DNA of 64,000 nt from Daejeonella sp. Lineage in GTDB: Bacteria > Bacteroidota > Bacteroidia > Sphingobacteriales > Sphingobacteriaceae. Of the stretch, positions 25,433 to 33,541 are shown in pieces. Positions within the stretch are counted from its first letter, which is position 1; every line of letters begins with the position of its first letter. The stretch lies in contig NZ_JAUYSS010000047.1 in NCBI RefSeq assembly GCF_030695525.1, positions 124,001 to 188,000 on the forward strand, read 5' to 3'. Made by a program: the position numbers and the translations under genes. Below the pieces are notes generated by a model. The model did not search any database. It was not told the origin of the DNA and saw only the letters and a list, made by a program, of their open reading frames with translations.

Positions 25433-25683
25433 CTATTGGTTTATCATTAATATGCGAAAGGAAAGCACTAATAAAAAGAATAAAAAACCCAGGCACACCC
25501 AAATCTTTCTCTGAGAAAACTCAGGATTATTATTCAGATAGTTTTGAGGGTTAGGTGAAAGATAAATTTTAGCTTGTTCCAATCCCATATAAGTAAAAAA
25601 GTACTTGCAAGTAGCATATTGAAATTAATCCATAAATTATTGCTGTATTCAAACGAGATTGTGATCATGAATATATTAATCAT
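25433..25683 (-). pseudogene. Possible decayed small membrane-protein gene under site G
   Basis: Two overlapping minus-strand frames look like pieces of a small membrane protein. Frame one (25534-25683, 49 codons) reads MINIFMITISF and later MLLASTFLLIWDW. Frame two (25433-25588, 51 codons) reads MGLEQAKIYLSPNPQNYLNN and then a membrane helix, IWVCLGFLFFLLVLSFRILM. A short third frame begins nearer to site G and stops after 22 codons. Either frame two is a real small gene or this is one gene broken by frameshifts. No family is recognised. Confidence 0.3.
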
Positions 25684-25754
25684 GATTATAAAAAGTGCTA
25701 TCGCCGCTATTTGCTATCGACGAAAACATAATTTTGAAGTGCATTACTATAATG

Positions 25755-25799
25755 AACAAGTAATTGCGATAAATTTTAAATGCCTACACTTAGGTTAAG
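25755..25799 (-). promoter_or_regulatory. Palindrome-promoter site G (degenerate)
   Basis: Element 25785-25799 (TACACTTAGGTTAAG on the plus strand) keeps the right half and the following GAAATG. The 22-bp spacer is kept but the -7 box has decayed to TACTTGTT (25755-25762). It faces the probable decayed membrane gene at 25433-25683. Confidence 0.45.
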
Positions 25800-26070
25800 A
25801 AATGGACATTTGTAGTCTGATAGTTGAAAATGTCGATTATGATGGACAGACCAGCATTGATTTTGAGTATTTTGCTACTATATGGTCAATTTATCAAAGT
25901 CACTAGTATTACTTTTAAGAAAAAGCAATTTTGAAAATGAATGGTTAAAGGTGTTAGGTGGGTAAAAATAAAATTTGATATATCAGGAGACTACAGCTGA
26001 AAACACATGGGAGCCCGCGGCGTAATCATCTTGCTGATTGGAGCTTGGATTGTCTGCCCTGATAACGTAA
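25800..26070. other. Intergenic stretch with no supported gene
   Basis: I find only short, unsupported frames here, including a hydrophobic plus-strand frame near 25830-25915 without family resemblance. No hairpin terminator or promoter is evident. It lies between the decayed site G gene and the truncated oxidoreductase. Confidence 0.5.
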
Positions 26071-26367
26071 TTAAAGTACCACAAGATCAATGGCCCGGTC
26101 CCCAACCTTGAAATGTGTTACATTGTTTCCCACTTCCTCCACGATACCTGCGAAATCTGCTCCCAGGATTTTATCCTTTGGTTTGAATAATCCAAAAGTG
26201 AATCGTGCAAAAAAGGGTTCGCCCCTCAGGATATGCCAGTCGGCGGGGTTAGCTGAGTTTGCTGCAACCTTAACCAGGATATGATCATCTTGTATCTTTG
26301 GCTTCTCTACTTCTTCTAATTGAAGTACTTCAGGGCCACCATATTTTGTTTTTGTAAAAGCTTTCAT
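26071..26367 (-). pseudogene. N-terminal fragment of an MDR oxidoreductase
   Basis: The 98 residues carry the GroES-like start of a quinone-oxidoreductase-like enzyme: MKAFTKTKYGGPEVLQLEEV, ANSANPADWHILRGEPFF, ILGADFAGIVEEVG and HFKVGDRA. The family then needs a Rossmann domain of about 200 residues, but here the frame ends after IDLVVL. It is a third broken or intact relative of the enzymes at 11751 and 13492 and complements the C-terminal fragment at 10361, although the two need not come from one gene. Confidence 0.8.
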
Positions 26368-26382
26368 TTTTGTTTGTTAATG

Positions 26383-26582
26383 GTCTGAACTGTGATTAGT
26401 TTAATTATTGTGATATTTGTTGATTTTGCCTGTTCATCTAATCATTTCCATCACATAAATCACAGTTCAGACAACTTTACCTGGCTTTTGTTAATTTCTG
26501 AATCATGATTGTTTTGATTTTTGTGATTCTGATGTGTTTTTTTCATAGAAATCATTCAATCACCTAAATCCCTGTTCAGACA
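26383..26582. repeat. Two tandem hairpin elements of the TCTGAACTGTGATT type
   Basis: Unit one, 26383-26472, is bounded by a perfect 15-bp inverted repeat, GTCTGAACTGTGATT and AATCACAGTTCAGAC. Unit two, 26495-26582, is a related diverged copy (TTTCTGAATCATGATT to CTGTTCAGACA). Interiors are AT-rich with repeated GTGAT/ATCAC words. Similar elements are dispersed in Bacteroidota genomes. A 48-codon minus-strand frame (26576-26722) reads glycine-rich strands and stops inside unit two; it has no family match and I do not call it. Confidence 0.75.
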
Positions 26583-26799
26583 TTTTTGTCAGGCTTGAAG
26601 TCTGCTATAATCCCTATGTAACCTTCTATTCTAAATATCCCTATTCCTCCATTTATATCCAAATCCCTCCCGATCCCAACTCTGTATCCAATGATCTGTC
26701 CGAATCCATTTTTATGGATCATGTTTCTTAAAAGCCAATCGCCTGATTATCCGACAGCTGGGTGATTTTTATCTTCAAAAACTGTGGAAAACTTTTTTT

Positions 26800-26840
26800 G
26801 TGGTAGATAGTGGTAAAAAGTGGTAAGTTATTTACTTTTA
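26800..26840 (+). promoter_or_regulatory. MraZ-type operator (three GTGGTA direct repeats) and -7 box
   Basis: GTGGTA occurs at 26800, 26810 and 26820, an exact 10-bp period, directly upstream of mraZ. MraZ is known to bind short GTG-type direct repeats of this period in front of its own operon in other bacteria. A -7-like box, TACTTTTA (26833-26840), follows at once, so bound MraZ would cover the -33 region. The rest of 26583-26799 shows nothing else I can support. Confidence 0.72.
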
Positions 26841-26868
26841 CACTTGAGTATTTATGTAAATAGCCATA

Positions 26869-27333
26869 ATGTCGCATTTCTTAGGAGAATTTGATTGTAA
26901 ACTTGATGCTAAAGGCCGGATGATGATACCATCCAGCCTGAAGAAACAGCTTCCCGAAGCTGAGCGTGAAGGACTTGTGATCAACCGTGGCTTTGAGAAA
27001 CATCTGGTTATTTACACTAAGAAGGAGTGGGATAGTATTACCGAAGAGCTGAGTAAGCTCAATGCTTACGAAAAGAAAAGTCGTGATTTTATTCGCTATT
27101 TCACCAGGGGTGCTACAGAACTTTCTCTGGATTCGGCAAACCGTATTCTCTTCCCTAAAGCTTTAATGGAATATGCCGGTATCAGCGGAGAGGTAGTCCT
27201 TTCATGCGTACTGAATAAAATAGAGGTATGGGCAAAAGATGCTTACGACTCTCAGATGGATAATGAGCCTGAAAACTTCGCCAATCTGGCAGAAGAGGTG
27301 ATGGGCAGTATGGGAAGGAGGGCGCATGACTGA
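26869..27333 (+). CDS. mraZ: Transcriptional regulator MraZ
   Basis: MraZ is the AbrB-like DNA-binding regulator that heads the dcw cluster and controls its own operon. The 154-residue protein has two SpoVT/AbrB-type repeats: FDCKLDAKGRMMIPSSLKKQLP near 10-31 and ELSLDSANRILFPKALMEYAGI near 85-106, each with the conserved D-x-x-x-R-x-x-x-P pattern. Length is normal. Its last bases overlap rsmH by 8 nucleotides. A triple GTGGTA repeat upstream is the likely binding site. Confidence 0.95.
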   Translation: MSHFLGEFDCKLDAKGRMMIPSSLKKQLPEAEREGLVINRGFEKHLVIYTKKEWDSITEELSKLNAYEKKSRDFIRYFTRGATELSLDSANRILFPKALMEYAGISGEVVLSCVLNKIEVWAKDAYDSQMDNEPENFANLAEEVMGSMGRRAHD

Positions 27334-28228
27334 TTATCATAATCCGGTGATGCTGCAGGAATGTATTGAAGGGCTGAATATTAAGCCTGATGGAATTTAT
27401 GTTGATGTGACTTTCGGGGGTGGTGGACATTCCCGCGAAATATTGAAGCACCTGGGTCCTAAAGGTCGTTTGCTTGCATTTGATCAGGATGCTGATGCTC
27501 AAAAGAATTTACCAAAAGATGATCGATTAACCTTTATTGATCAGAACTTCCGCTACCTCAAAAATAATTGCCGTTTGCAGGGCGCCATTCCTGCGGATGG
27601 CATTCTGGCTGATCTGGGTGTCTCTTCTCACCAATTTGATCAGCCAGAACGGGGGTTCTCCATTCGCTTTGATGCCGATCTGGATATGCGAATGGATCAA
27701 GCGGGGGTACTTACGGCAAAACAGGTTGTAAATACTTATAGCGAGGAGCAGCTGCACCGAATTTTTGGAATCTATGGTGAAATCAAAAATGCTAAAACAC
27801 TGGCTCAGACTCTGGTAACCCAGCGACTGAACAAGCCGATTGATACGGTTGATGAACTGAAAAATGCTATTTCAAAACTTATTCCGAAAGGCAAGGAAAA
27901 TAAATATCTGGCACAGGTATTTCAGGCACTCCGCATTGAAGTGAACCAGGAACTGGAGGCTTTGAAAGAATTTTTGGAACAAACGGTGGATGTGCTTAAG
28001 AAAGAGGGTCGACTAGTTGTGATTTCTTACCATTCACTGGAAGATAGGCTGGTTAAGAATTATATTGCCAAGGGTAAGTTCCAGGGTGAAGTGGAGAAGG
28101 ATTTTTTCGGAAATCAAATCAAGCCCCTTGAAAGCATCACACGTAAGGCGATTGTTGCTTCTGATGAGGAAATCAAACTGAATAATAGGGCACGTAGCGC
28201 CAAATTGAGAATAGCTGTAAAAAGTTAA
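27326..28228 (+). CDS. rsmH: 16S rRNA (cytosine1402-N4)-methyltransferase RsmH
   Basis: RsmH (MraW) methylates C1402 in the ribosomal P site with S-adenosylmethionine. The 300-residue protein shows HNPVMLQECIEGL at the start, the SAM-binding VDVTFGGGGHSREIL, LADLGVSSHQFD, ERGFSIRFDADLDMRMD and the closing ISYHSLEDRLVKNY. The ATG at 27326 lies inside the end of mraZ, suggesting translational coupling. The ftsL-like gene follows after 19 bases. Confidence 0.97.
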   Translation: MTDYHNPVMLQECIEGLNIKPDGIYVDVTFGGGGHSREILKHLGPKGRLLAFDQDADAQKNLPKDDRLTFIDQNFRYLKNNCRLQGAIPADGILADLGVSSHQFDQPERGFSIRFDADLDMRMDQAGVLTAKQVVNTYSEEQLHRIFGIYGEIKNAKTLAQTLVTQRLNKPIDTVDELKNAISKLIPKGKENKYLAQVFQALRIEVNQELEALKEFLEQTVDVLKKEGRLVVISYHSLEDRLVKNYIAKGKFQGEVEKDFFGNQIKPLESITRKAIVASDEEIKLNNRARSAKLRIAVKS

Positions 28229-28247
28229 GCTGATAAAGGCTTGAAGA

Positions 28248-28661
28248 ATGAATAACCAATTTAAACAGGACAAAACGGAAGAGGATTTGGATCAGGAAGC
28301 TGAACCTTTAGCTGAGCAATCAGAAAAGGCTGAGCTTCCAAAGAATTTCTTTACTCTGATGTTTACTGAGGGAGTAATCTCTAAGGAGTCGGCTACTCAT
28401 TTACTTCCATTTATTGTGTTTATCGCCTTTTTGGCAATGATCTATATCGGTAACCGGCATTTTGCCGAGAATAATATCCGGGATATCGACAAGCTAAGTA
28501 AGGAAGTGAAAGAACTGAGCTGGGATTTTAAAACATTAAAAGCTGATCTGATGCTGAAAAGCACTCAGACAGAAGTAGCTAAAGAGGTGGATACACTGGG
28601 TTTGATTGAACCGAATGAGCCACCGAAGAAGATTGTGATAAGTGAGGGAGAATTTGATTAA
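28248..28661 (+). CDS. ftsL: FtsL-like division protein
   Basis: This 137-residue bitopic membrane protein is called FtsL from position (between rsmH and ftsI) and shape, since FtsL sequences diverge strongly. It has an acidic cytoplasmic N-terminus, one membrane helix (LLPFIVFIAFLAMIYIG, about 63-79), then a coiled-coil-like periplasmic helix (NIRDIDKLSKEVKELSWDFKTLKADLMLKSTQTEVAKEVDTLGL). In known systems FtsL joins FtsB and FtsQ to activate FtsW-FtsI. The gap to ftsI holds a 7-bp tandem repeat. Confidence 0.8.
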   Translation: MNNQFKQDKTEEDLDQEAEPLAEQSEKAELPKNFFTLMFTEGVISKESATHLLPFIVFIAFLAMIYIGNRHFAENNIRDIDKLSKEVKELSWDFKTLKADLMLKSTQTEVAKEVDTLGLIEPNEPPKKIVISEGEFD

Positions 28662-28695
28662 TTGACAGTTGACTATTAAGGAAAATTTACTATCC

Positions 28696-28737
28696 AGATA
28701 ACAGATAACAGACAACAGACAACAGACAACAGATAAC
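28696..28737 (+). repeat. Six 7-bp tandem repeats (AGAYAAC) abutting the ftsI start codon
   Basis: Units read AGATAAC twice, AGACAAC three times and AGATAAC once, with no interruption, and the last base touches the ftsI ATG at 28738. Related AGACAAC/AGATAAC words recur before ftsW (34982-35010) and after ftsZ (42719-42760). Copy number could change by slippage and alter the ftsI ribosome-loading region. Confidence 0.85.
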
Positions 28738-30840
28738 ATGAACATAAGAACCGACATATTGCTTCGTGTGTACATCGCCTTTGGGATGATTGTATTGCTG
28801 GCTTTTGCGGTGCTTTATAAGCTCGTGGATGTTCAGATTGTGCAAGGAGAGAAATGGCGATCTATGGCGGATAGTCTTTCTACCCGTTTTGCAAATGTGG
28901 AAGCAGCTCGCGGGAATATCTATTCGGTTGACGGCAGTTTACTGGCCACTTCGGTTCCTGAATATGAAGTTCGTATGGATATGCTGGCTGGGGGTATCGA
29001 AAAGGATGATGTGTTTTTTGAGAAGGTCGATTCGCTGGCCGCTAAACTTTCTTCATTTTTCGGTGATAAATCCAAAAAACAATATTCACGTATACTCCGC
29101 GAAGCCCGGACTGAGGGTGCCCGCTACCTCTTACTGAAGCGAAATGTGACCCATACAGAATTAAAGGAGATTCGGAAGTTCCCGATTTTTAATATGGGTC
29201 GTTATAAAGGCGGACTGATCTCCGTTCATCAGAACAAGCGAATTCTGCCATTTCAGACTCTGGCAGCCAGGACTATCGGTTATAAGAACAAAAACGTACA
29301 GCCGGTTGGCCTTGAGGGGGCATATAGTGCATATATAGACGGAGAAAGTGGTAAGCGCCTGATGCAGCGTATTTCAGGAGGAGTTTGGATGCCTGTGAAT
29401 CAGGATATAGAAATTGCACCTAAGGAAGGTGCTGATATCATTTCGACTATTGATATTAACATGCAGGATGTGGCGCAAAGGGCATTGAAAAAGCAATTGA
29501 TTACCAGTGATGCGGATCATGGTTGCGTTATTCTGATGGAAGTGGCTACAGGTGAGATCAGAGCAGTTGCCAATTTTAGCAAGGTTCGTGAAGGTGAATA
29601 TAAAGAGCAGTTCAATTATGCCATTGCGGCCAGTCAGGATCCAGGTTCTACGTTTAAGCTCGCTTCTTACATGGCTTTGCTTGAAGATAAAAAAGTCGAT
29701 ACCAGTACTTTAGTAGCTACCGAAGACGGAACTTATCGTATTCCCGGACATACTATCCGCGACTCGCATGGAGGTATCGGAACTGTTTCTGTAAAACGGG
29801 CCTTTGAAGAATCCTCGAACGTAGCCATAGCAAAGTTAATTAATACCGCTTATCAGAACGACCAGGAAAAATTTCCGGCTCATTTATATGACTGGGGATT
29901 AAATAAGAAATTGATGCTTCAGATTCCCGGTGAAGGGCAGCCAGTTATCAAAAATCCAAAGAACAGAAGCTGGAATAAGAATCAAACCCTGCCTCAGATG
30001 GCCTATGGTTATGAGATGCAGATCACTCCGCTACAGATGCTGGCATTTTATAATGCAGTGGCTAATGATGGAAGGTATATCGCGCCAATTTTTGTTCGTG
30101 AGATCCGACGTTTAGGGAATACTGTAGAACAGTTCAAAGCCCGGGTGGTTAACGAAAAGATCGTTTCTGATGTGACGATTAAAAAAGCTCAGGAGCTTCT
30201 TGAAGCGGTTGTTGAAAGAGGAACGGGTAAGTCCCTGGCATCTCCACTTTATAAAATTGCCGGGAAAACAGGAACAGCTCAGGTTGCCGATGCCAATAAA
30301 GGTTATCGCGTTGATAAAAAGTATCAGGCTTCATTCTGTGGCTACTTTCCTGCCGATAATCCTAAATATTCGCTGATAGTGGTGGTCAATAACCCGCGTA
30401 AAGGTACTTATTATGCAGCATCTGTGGCCGGGCCGGTTTTCAGGGAGATTGCTGATCGGGTGTTCGCCAGTGATATCAATATGTTTGACCCGCTGCAGGA
30501 ACAGAAATTCACAGGTAGTCTGAAGCTTCCAGAAGCAAAGGCCGGAGAGCGTAAAGCCACACAGGCCGTTTATAAAGCATTCGGTATCAAGGCATTATTT
30601 GCCTCTAATTCCGATTATATAAGCCTTGACACCAATAAGGGTATAGTTTCACAGGAAGTAAAGATTACCGAGGGCTTTGTACCTGATGTAAGTGGAATGG
30701 GATTGAAAGATGCCCTGTATGTAACCGGTAATTCGGGATTGAAGGTACTGGTTCGCGGAAGCGGAAAGGTAGTCAGGCAATCGCTACTTGCAGGTAGTAT
30801 TGTTCAAAAGGGTATTCCTATTGTATTAGAACTTGAATGA
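28738..30840 (+). CDS. ftsI: Division-specific transpeptidase FtsI (PBP3/PBP2-like, with PASTA domain)
   Basis: FtsI cross-links septal peptidoglycan as partner of FtsW. The 700-residue protein has a short cytoplasmic start, one membrane helix (IAFGMIVLLAFAVLYKLVDV), the PBP dimer domain (ARGNIYSVDGSLLATSVPEYEV) and the transpeptidase domain. Ser304 is the nucleophile in PGSTFKLAS (with Lys307); SSN is in EESSNVAIAK and KTG in AGKTGTAQVAD. A single C-terminal PASTA domain (FVPDVSGMGLKDALYVTGNSGLKV) ends the protein, as in SpoVD-like forms. It overlaps murE by 4 bases. Confidence 0.95.
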   Translation: MNIRTDILLRVYIAFGMIVLLAFAVLYKLVDVQIVQGEKWRSMADSLSTRFANVEAARGNIYSVDGSLLATSVPEYEVRMDMLAGGIEKDDVFFEKVDSLAAKLSSFFGDKSKKQYSRILREARTEGARYLLLKRNVTHTELKEIRKFPIFNMGRYKGGLISVHQNKRILPFQTLAARTIGYKNKNVQPVGLEGAYSAYIDGESGKRLMQRISGGVWMPVNQDIEIAPKEGADIISTIDINMQDVAQRALKKQLITSDADHGCVILMEVATGEIRAVANFSKVREGEYKEQFNYAIAASQDPGSTFKLASYMALLEDKKVDTSTLVATEDGTYRIPGHTIRDSHGGIGTVSVKRAFEESSNVAIAKLINTAYQNDQEKFPAHLYDWGLNKKLMLQIPGEGQPVIKNPKNRSWNKNQTLPQMAYGYEMQITPLQMLAFYNAVANDGRYIAPIFVREIRRLGNTVEQFKARVVNEKIVSDVTIKKAQELLEAVVERGTGKSLASPLYKIAGKTGTAQVADANKGYRVDKKYQASFCGYFPADNPKYSLIVVVNNPRKGTYYAASVAGPVFREIADRVFASDINMFDPLQEQKFTGSLKLPEAKAGERKATQAVYKAFGIKALFASNSDYISLDTNKGIVSQEVKITEGFVPDVSGMGLKDALYVTGNSGLKVLVRGSGKVVRQSLLAGSIVQKGIPIVLELE

Positions 30841-32300
30841 TGAAGAAGCTCAAGGATATATTATACGGAGTATCACTCAGACAAGTGTCGGGTTCGACTA
30901 ATAGTAAAGTTTCAGGGATATGCTTCGACTCGCGAAAAGCAGCTCCCGGAGTCCTATTTGTAGCAGTCCGTGGTACTGAATCTGATGGACATGCTTTTAT
31001 AGATCGGGCTATTGATCAGGGTGCTTCAGCCGTGCTATGCGAAGAATTTCCTGCAATATTGAGGGAAAGGGTAAGCTATTTCATCGTTGAGAATTCTGCC
31101 AAAGCGCTCGGAATGATTGCATCCAATTTTTTTGATAATCCATCAGCCAAACTAAGGCTTGTTGGGGTTACCGGTACAAATGGCAAAACCACGATCGCCA
31201 CCTTGCTTTTCCAATTGTTTCAGGATCTGGGATATAAAACCGGATTGCTTTCTACCGTTCAAAATCAAATAAATGATTTTGTGGTACCGGCAACTCATAC
31301 TACACCTGATCCGGTGGTTTTGAACAGCCTGCTGAATGATATGGTTGAAAGTGGCTGTGATTATTGCTTTATGGAAGTCAGTTCGCATGCAATGACCCAG
31401 TACAGAACTGAAGGGCTGAGTTTTTCGGGCGGGATCTTTACCAACCTCACACATGATCATCTTGATTTTCACAAGACATTTGATGCCTATCTGAAAGCTA
31501 AAAAGAGTTTTTTTGACGGATTAACCAGTCAGGCATTTGCACTCACCAATATTGATGACAAAAATGGGATTGTGATGCTTCAGAATACAGGCGCGCATCG
31601 TAAGACTTATGGTCTTAAGAATATAGCTGATTTTAAGGCGAGAATTATTGAGAATCATTTCAGCGGTTTATTACTGAATATCGATGGACAGGAGGTTTGG
31701 TTTAAAATGGTAGGTAGCTTCAATGCCTATAATTTGCTTGCTGTTTATGCCACCGCATTATTGCTGGAGCAGGATCGCACCAGAGTATTGACCTCTCTCA
31801 GCCGACTCAGCGGTGCCGAAGGCCGCTTTGATTATATTATTTCACCTTCAGGAATTATTGGGATTGTAGATTATGCCCACACTCCGGATGCTGTGCAGAA
31901 TGTACTCAGCACTATTCAGGATATCCGTAAGGGAACTGAACAGGTAATTACTGTGATTGGATGCGGGGGCGACCGGGATAAAGCCAAGCGTCCGCTGATG
32001 GCTAAAGTAGCATGCGATTGGAGTACAAAGGTTGTGCTGACATCTGACAATCCTCGCTCCGAAGTCCCTGAACAGATTATCAGGGATATGGAGGAAGGCG
32101 TGATGCCGACTAATAAGAAAAAAACACTCTCAATTACCGACAGAAAAGAAGCAATCCGTACGGCCTGCCATTTGGCAAAGTCAGGGGATATTATACTGGT
32201 TGCAGGTAAAGGGCATGAGAAATATCAGGATATCGGCGGAGTGAAACTCCCTTTTGATGATAAGGAAATTTTAACGGAATTTTTAAATCTGATGAGCTAA
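30837..32300 (+). CDS. murE: UDP-MurNAc-L-Ala-D-Glu:meso-diaminopimelate ligase MurE
   Basis: MurE adds the third amino acid to the peptidoglycan precursor. The 487-residue protein has the N-terminal UDP-binding domain ([20 protein letters not shown]), the ATP-binding [14 protein letters not shown] near 110-123, the carbamylated-lysine region and the C-terminal ligase domain. The DNPRSE motif ([14 protein letters not shown]) is the signature for meso-diaminopimelate rather than lysine. The start overlaps the ftsI stop (ATGA) and its stop overlaps the mraY start. Confidence 0.97.
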   Translation: MMKKLKDILYGVSLRQVSGSTNSKVSGICFDSRKAAPGVLFVAVRGTESDGHAFIDRAIDQGASAVLCEEFPAILRERVSYFIVENSAKALGMIASNFFDNPSAKLRLVGVTGTNGKTTIATLLFQLFQDLGYKTGLLSTVQNQINDFVVPATHTTPDPVVLNSLLNDMVESGCDYCFMEVSSHAMTQYRTEGLSFSGGIFTNLTHDHLDFHKTFDAYLKAKKSFFDGLTSQAFALTNIDDKNGIVMLQNTGAHRKTYGLKNIADFKARIIENHFSGLLLNIDGQEVWFKMVGSFNAYNLLAVYATALLLEQDRTRVLTSLSRLSGAEGRFDYIISPSGIIGIVDYAHTPDAVQNVLSTIQDIRKGTEQVITVIGCGGDRDKAKRPLMAKVACDWSTKVVLTSDNPRSEVPEQIIRDMEEGVMPTNKKKTLSITDRKEAIRTACHLAKSGDIILVAGKGHEKYQDIGGVKLPFDDKEILTEFLNLMS

Positions 32301-33541
32301 TGCTATACTATCTGTTTACATGGCTGGATAAGGAATATGATATTCCCGGAGCAGGATTGTTCCAGTTTATATCATTCCGAACTGCAATGGCCGTTATCTT
32401 GTCTCTAATTTTGACAACGGTTTATGGGAGTAGATTGATCAAATTGCTTAGAGCAAAGCAGGTTGGTGAATCGGTCAGGAATCTGGGTCTTGAAGGGCAG
32501 ATGCAAAAACAGGGTACACCAACCATGGGGGGATTAATCATTCTTCTTGGAATTCTGTTGCCGACTATACTTTTTGCCAAAATTGATAATATCTATATTA
32601 TTCTCATGCTGGGAACCACAGTATGGATGGGTTTGATAGGGTTTGTTGACGATTATATCAAAGTATTCAAAAAAGATAAGGAAGGACTGGCGGGTCGTTT
32701 TAAAATCATGGGTCAGGTGGGCCTGGCATTAATCATTGGCTGGACTATGTATTTCCATCCGGATATTGTGGTCAGGGAACAGGTCACCCTGCCTGCAAAG
32801 GTAAGTTCTCCTTTGGGTGTTCAAAAACGCGGGAATCAGTTTTACTATACTCAGGATCTAAAGTCGACCATAACCAATGTCCCCTTTTATAAGGACAATG
32901 AATTTGATTATGCCAAGGTGTTGACTGTCTTTGGAGATGGCTATGAAAAATATTCACTGGTTGTCTTTTTGTTATTTGTAATTGTCATAGTCACTGCGGT
33001 ATCTAATGGTGCCAATCTTACAGATGGTATTGACGGGTTAGCTACAGGGACATCTGCAATTATCGGGATTACATTGGCTATTCTTGCCTATGTTTCGGGT
33101 AATACCATTTTTGCCGATTATCTGAATATCATGTATATCCCTCATTCGGCCGAACTTGTAATCTTTGCTGGCGCTTTTGTTGGAGCATGTGTAGGCTTTT
33201 TATGGTATAATTCATATCCTGCTCAGGTATTTATGGGAGATACCGGCAGTTTGGCTATCGGTGGAATTATTGCCGCTTTCGCGATCATGATCCGCAAGGA
33301 ATTATTAATACCGGTATTATGCGGGGTATTCCTAATCGAAAATCTTTCGGTGATTTTGCAGGTTTCCTATTTCAAGTATACGAAGCGAAAATTTGGCGAA
33401 GGAAAACGAATCTTTCTGATGTCGCCATTGCATCATCATTATCAGAAAAAGGGATATCATGAGGCTAAAATCGTTACCCGATTCTGGATCGTTGGAATTA
33501 TGCTGGCTATTATAACTATTGTGACTTTAAAGCTGCGTTAA
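32300..33541 (+). CDS. mraY: Phospho-MurNAc-pentapeptide transferase MraY
   Basis: MraY makes lipid I from UDP-MurNAc-pentapeptide and undecaprenyl phosphate in the inner membrane. The 413-residue protein has about ten membrane helices and the active-site motifs [24 protein letters not shown] and [17 protein letters not shown], plus [12 protein letters not shown]. It is some 50 residues longer than the E. coli enzyme because of an extra periplasmic loop near residues 152-205 (from [12 protein letters not shown] to NEFDYAKVL), which is usual in Bacteroidota. It overlaps murE and murD by one base each. Confidence 0.97.
   Translation: MLYYLFTWLDKEYDIPGAGLFQFISFRTAMAVILSLILTTVYGSRLIKLLRAKQVGESVRNLGLEGQMQKQGTPTMGGLIILLGILLPTILFAKIDNIYIILMLGTTVWMGLIGFVDDYIKVFKKDKEGLAGRFKIMGQVGLALIIGWTMYFHPDIVVREQVTLPAKVSSPLGVQKRGNQFYYTQDLKSTITNVPFYKDNEFDYAKVLTVFGDGYEKYSLVVFLLFVIVIVTAVSNGANLTDGIDGLATGTSAIIGITLAILAYVSGNTIFADYLNIMYIPHSAELVIFAGAFVGACVGFLWYNSYPAQVFMGDTGSLAIGGIIAAFAIMIRKELLIPVLCGVFLIENLSVILQVSYFKYTKRKFGEGKRIFLMSPLHHHYQKKGYHEAKIVTRFWIVGIMLAIITIVTLKLR

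Noticed and set aside
10361-26367. Accessory region as a prophage, integrative element or defence island
   Set aside because: No integrase, transposase, phage structural, restriction or toxin-antitoxin gene was found, and no attachment-site repeat or flanking tRNA is visible.
26576-26722. 48-codon glycine-rich minus-strand frame (ending ADFKPDKNV) next to the hairpin elements
   Set aside because: No family match, and it ends inside a repeat; it may be a gene remnant but cannot be supported from sequence alone.
28696-28737. Short tandem repeats considered as a CRISPR array
   Set aside because: Units are 7 bp and directly adjacent without spacers, and there are no cas genes in the window.
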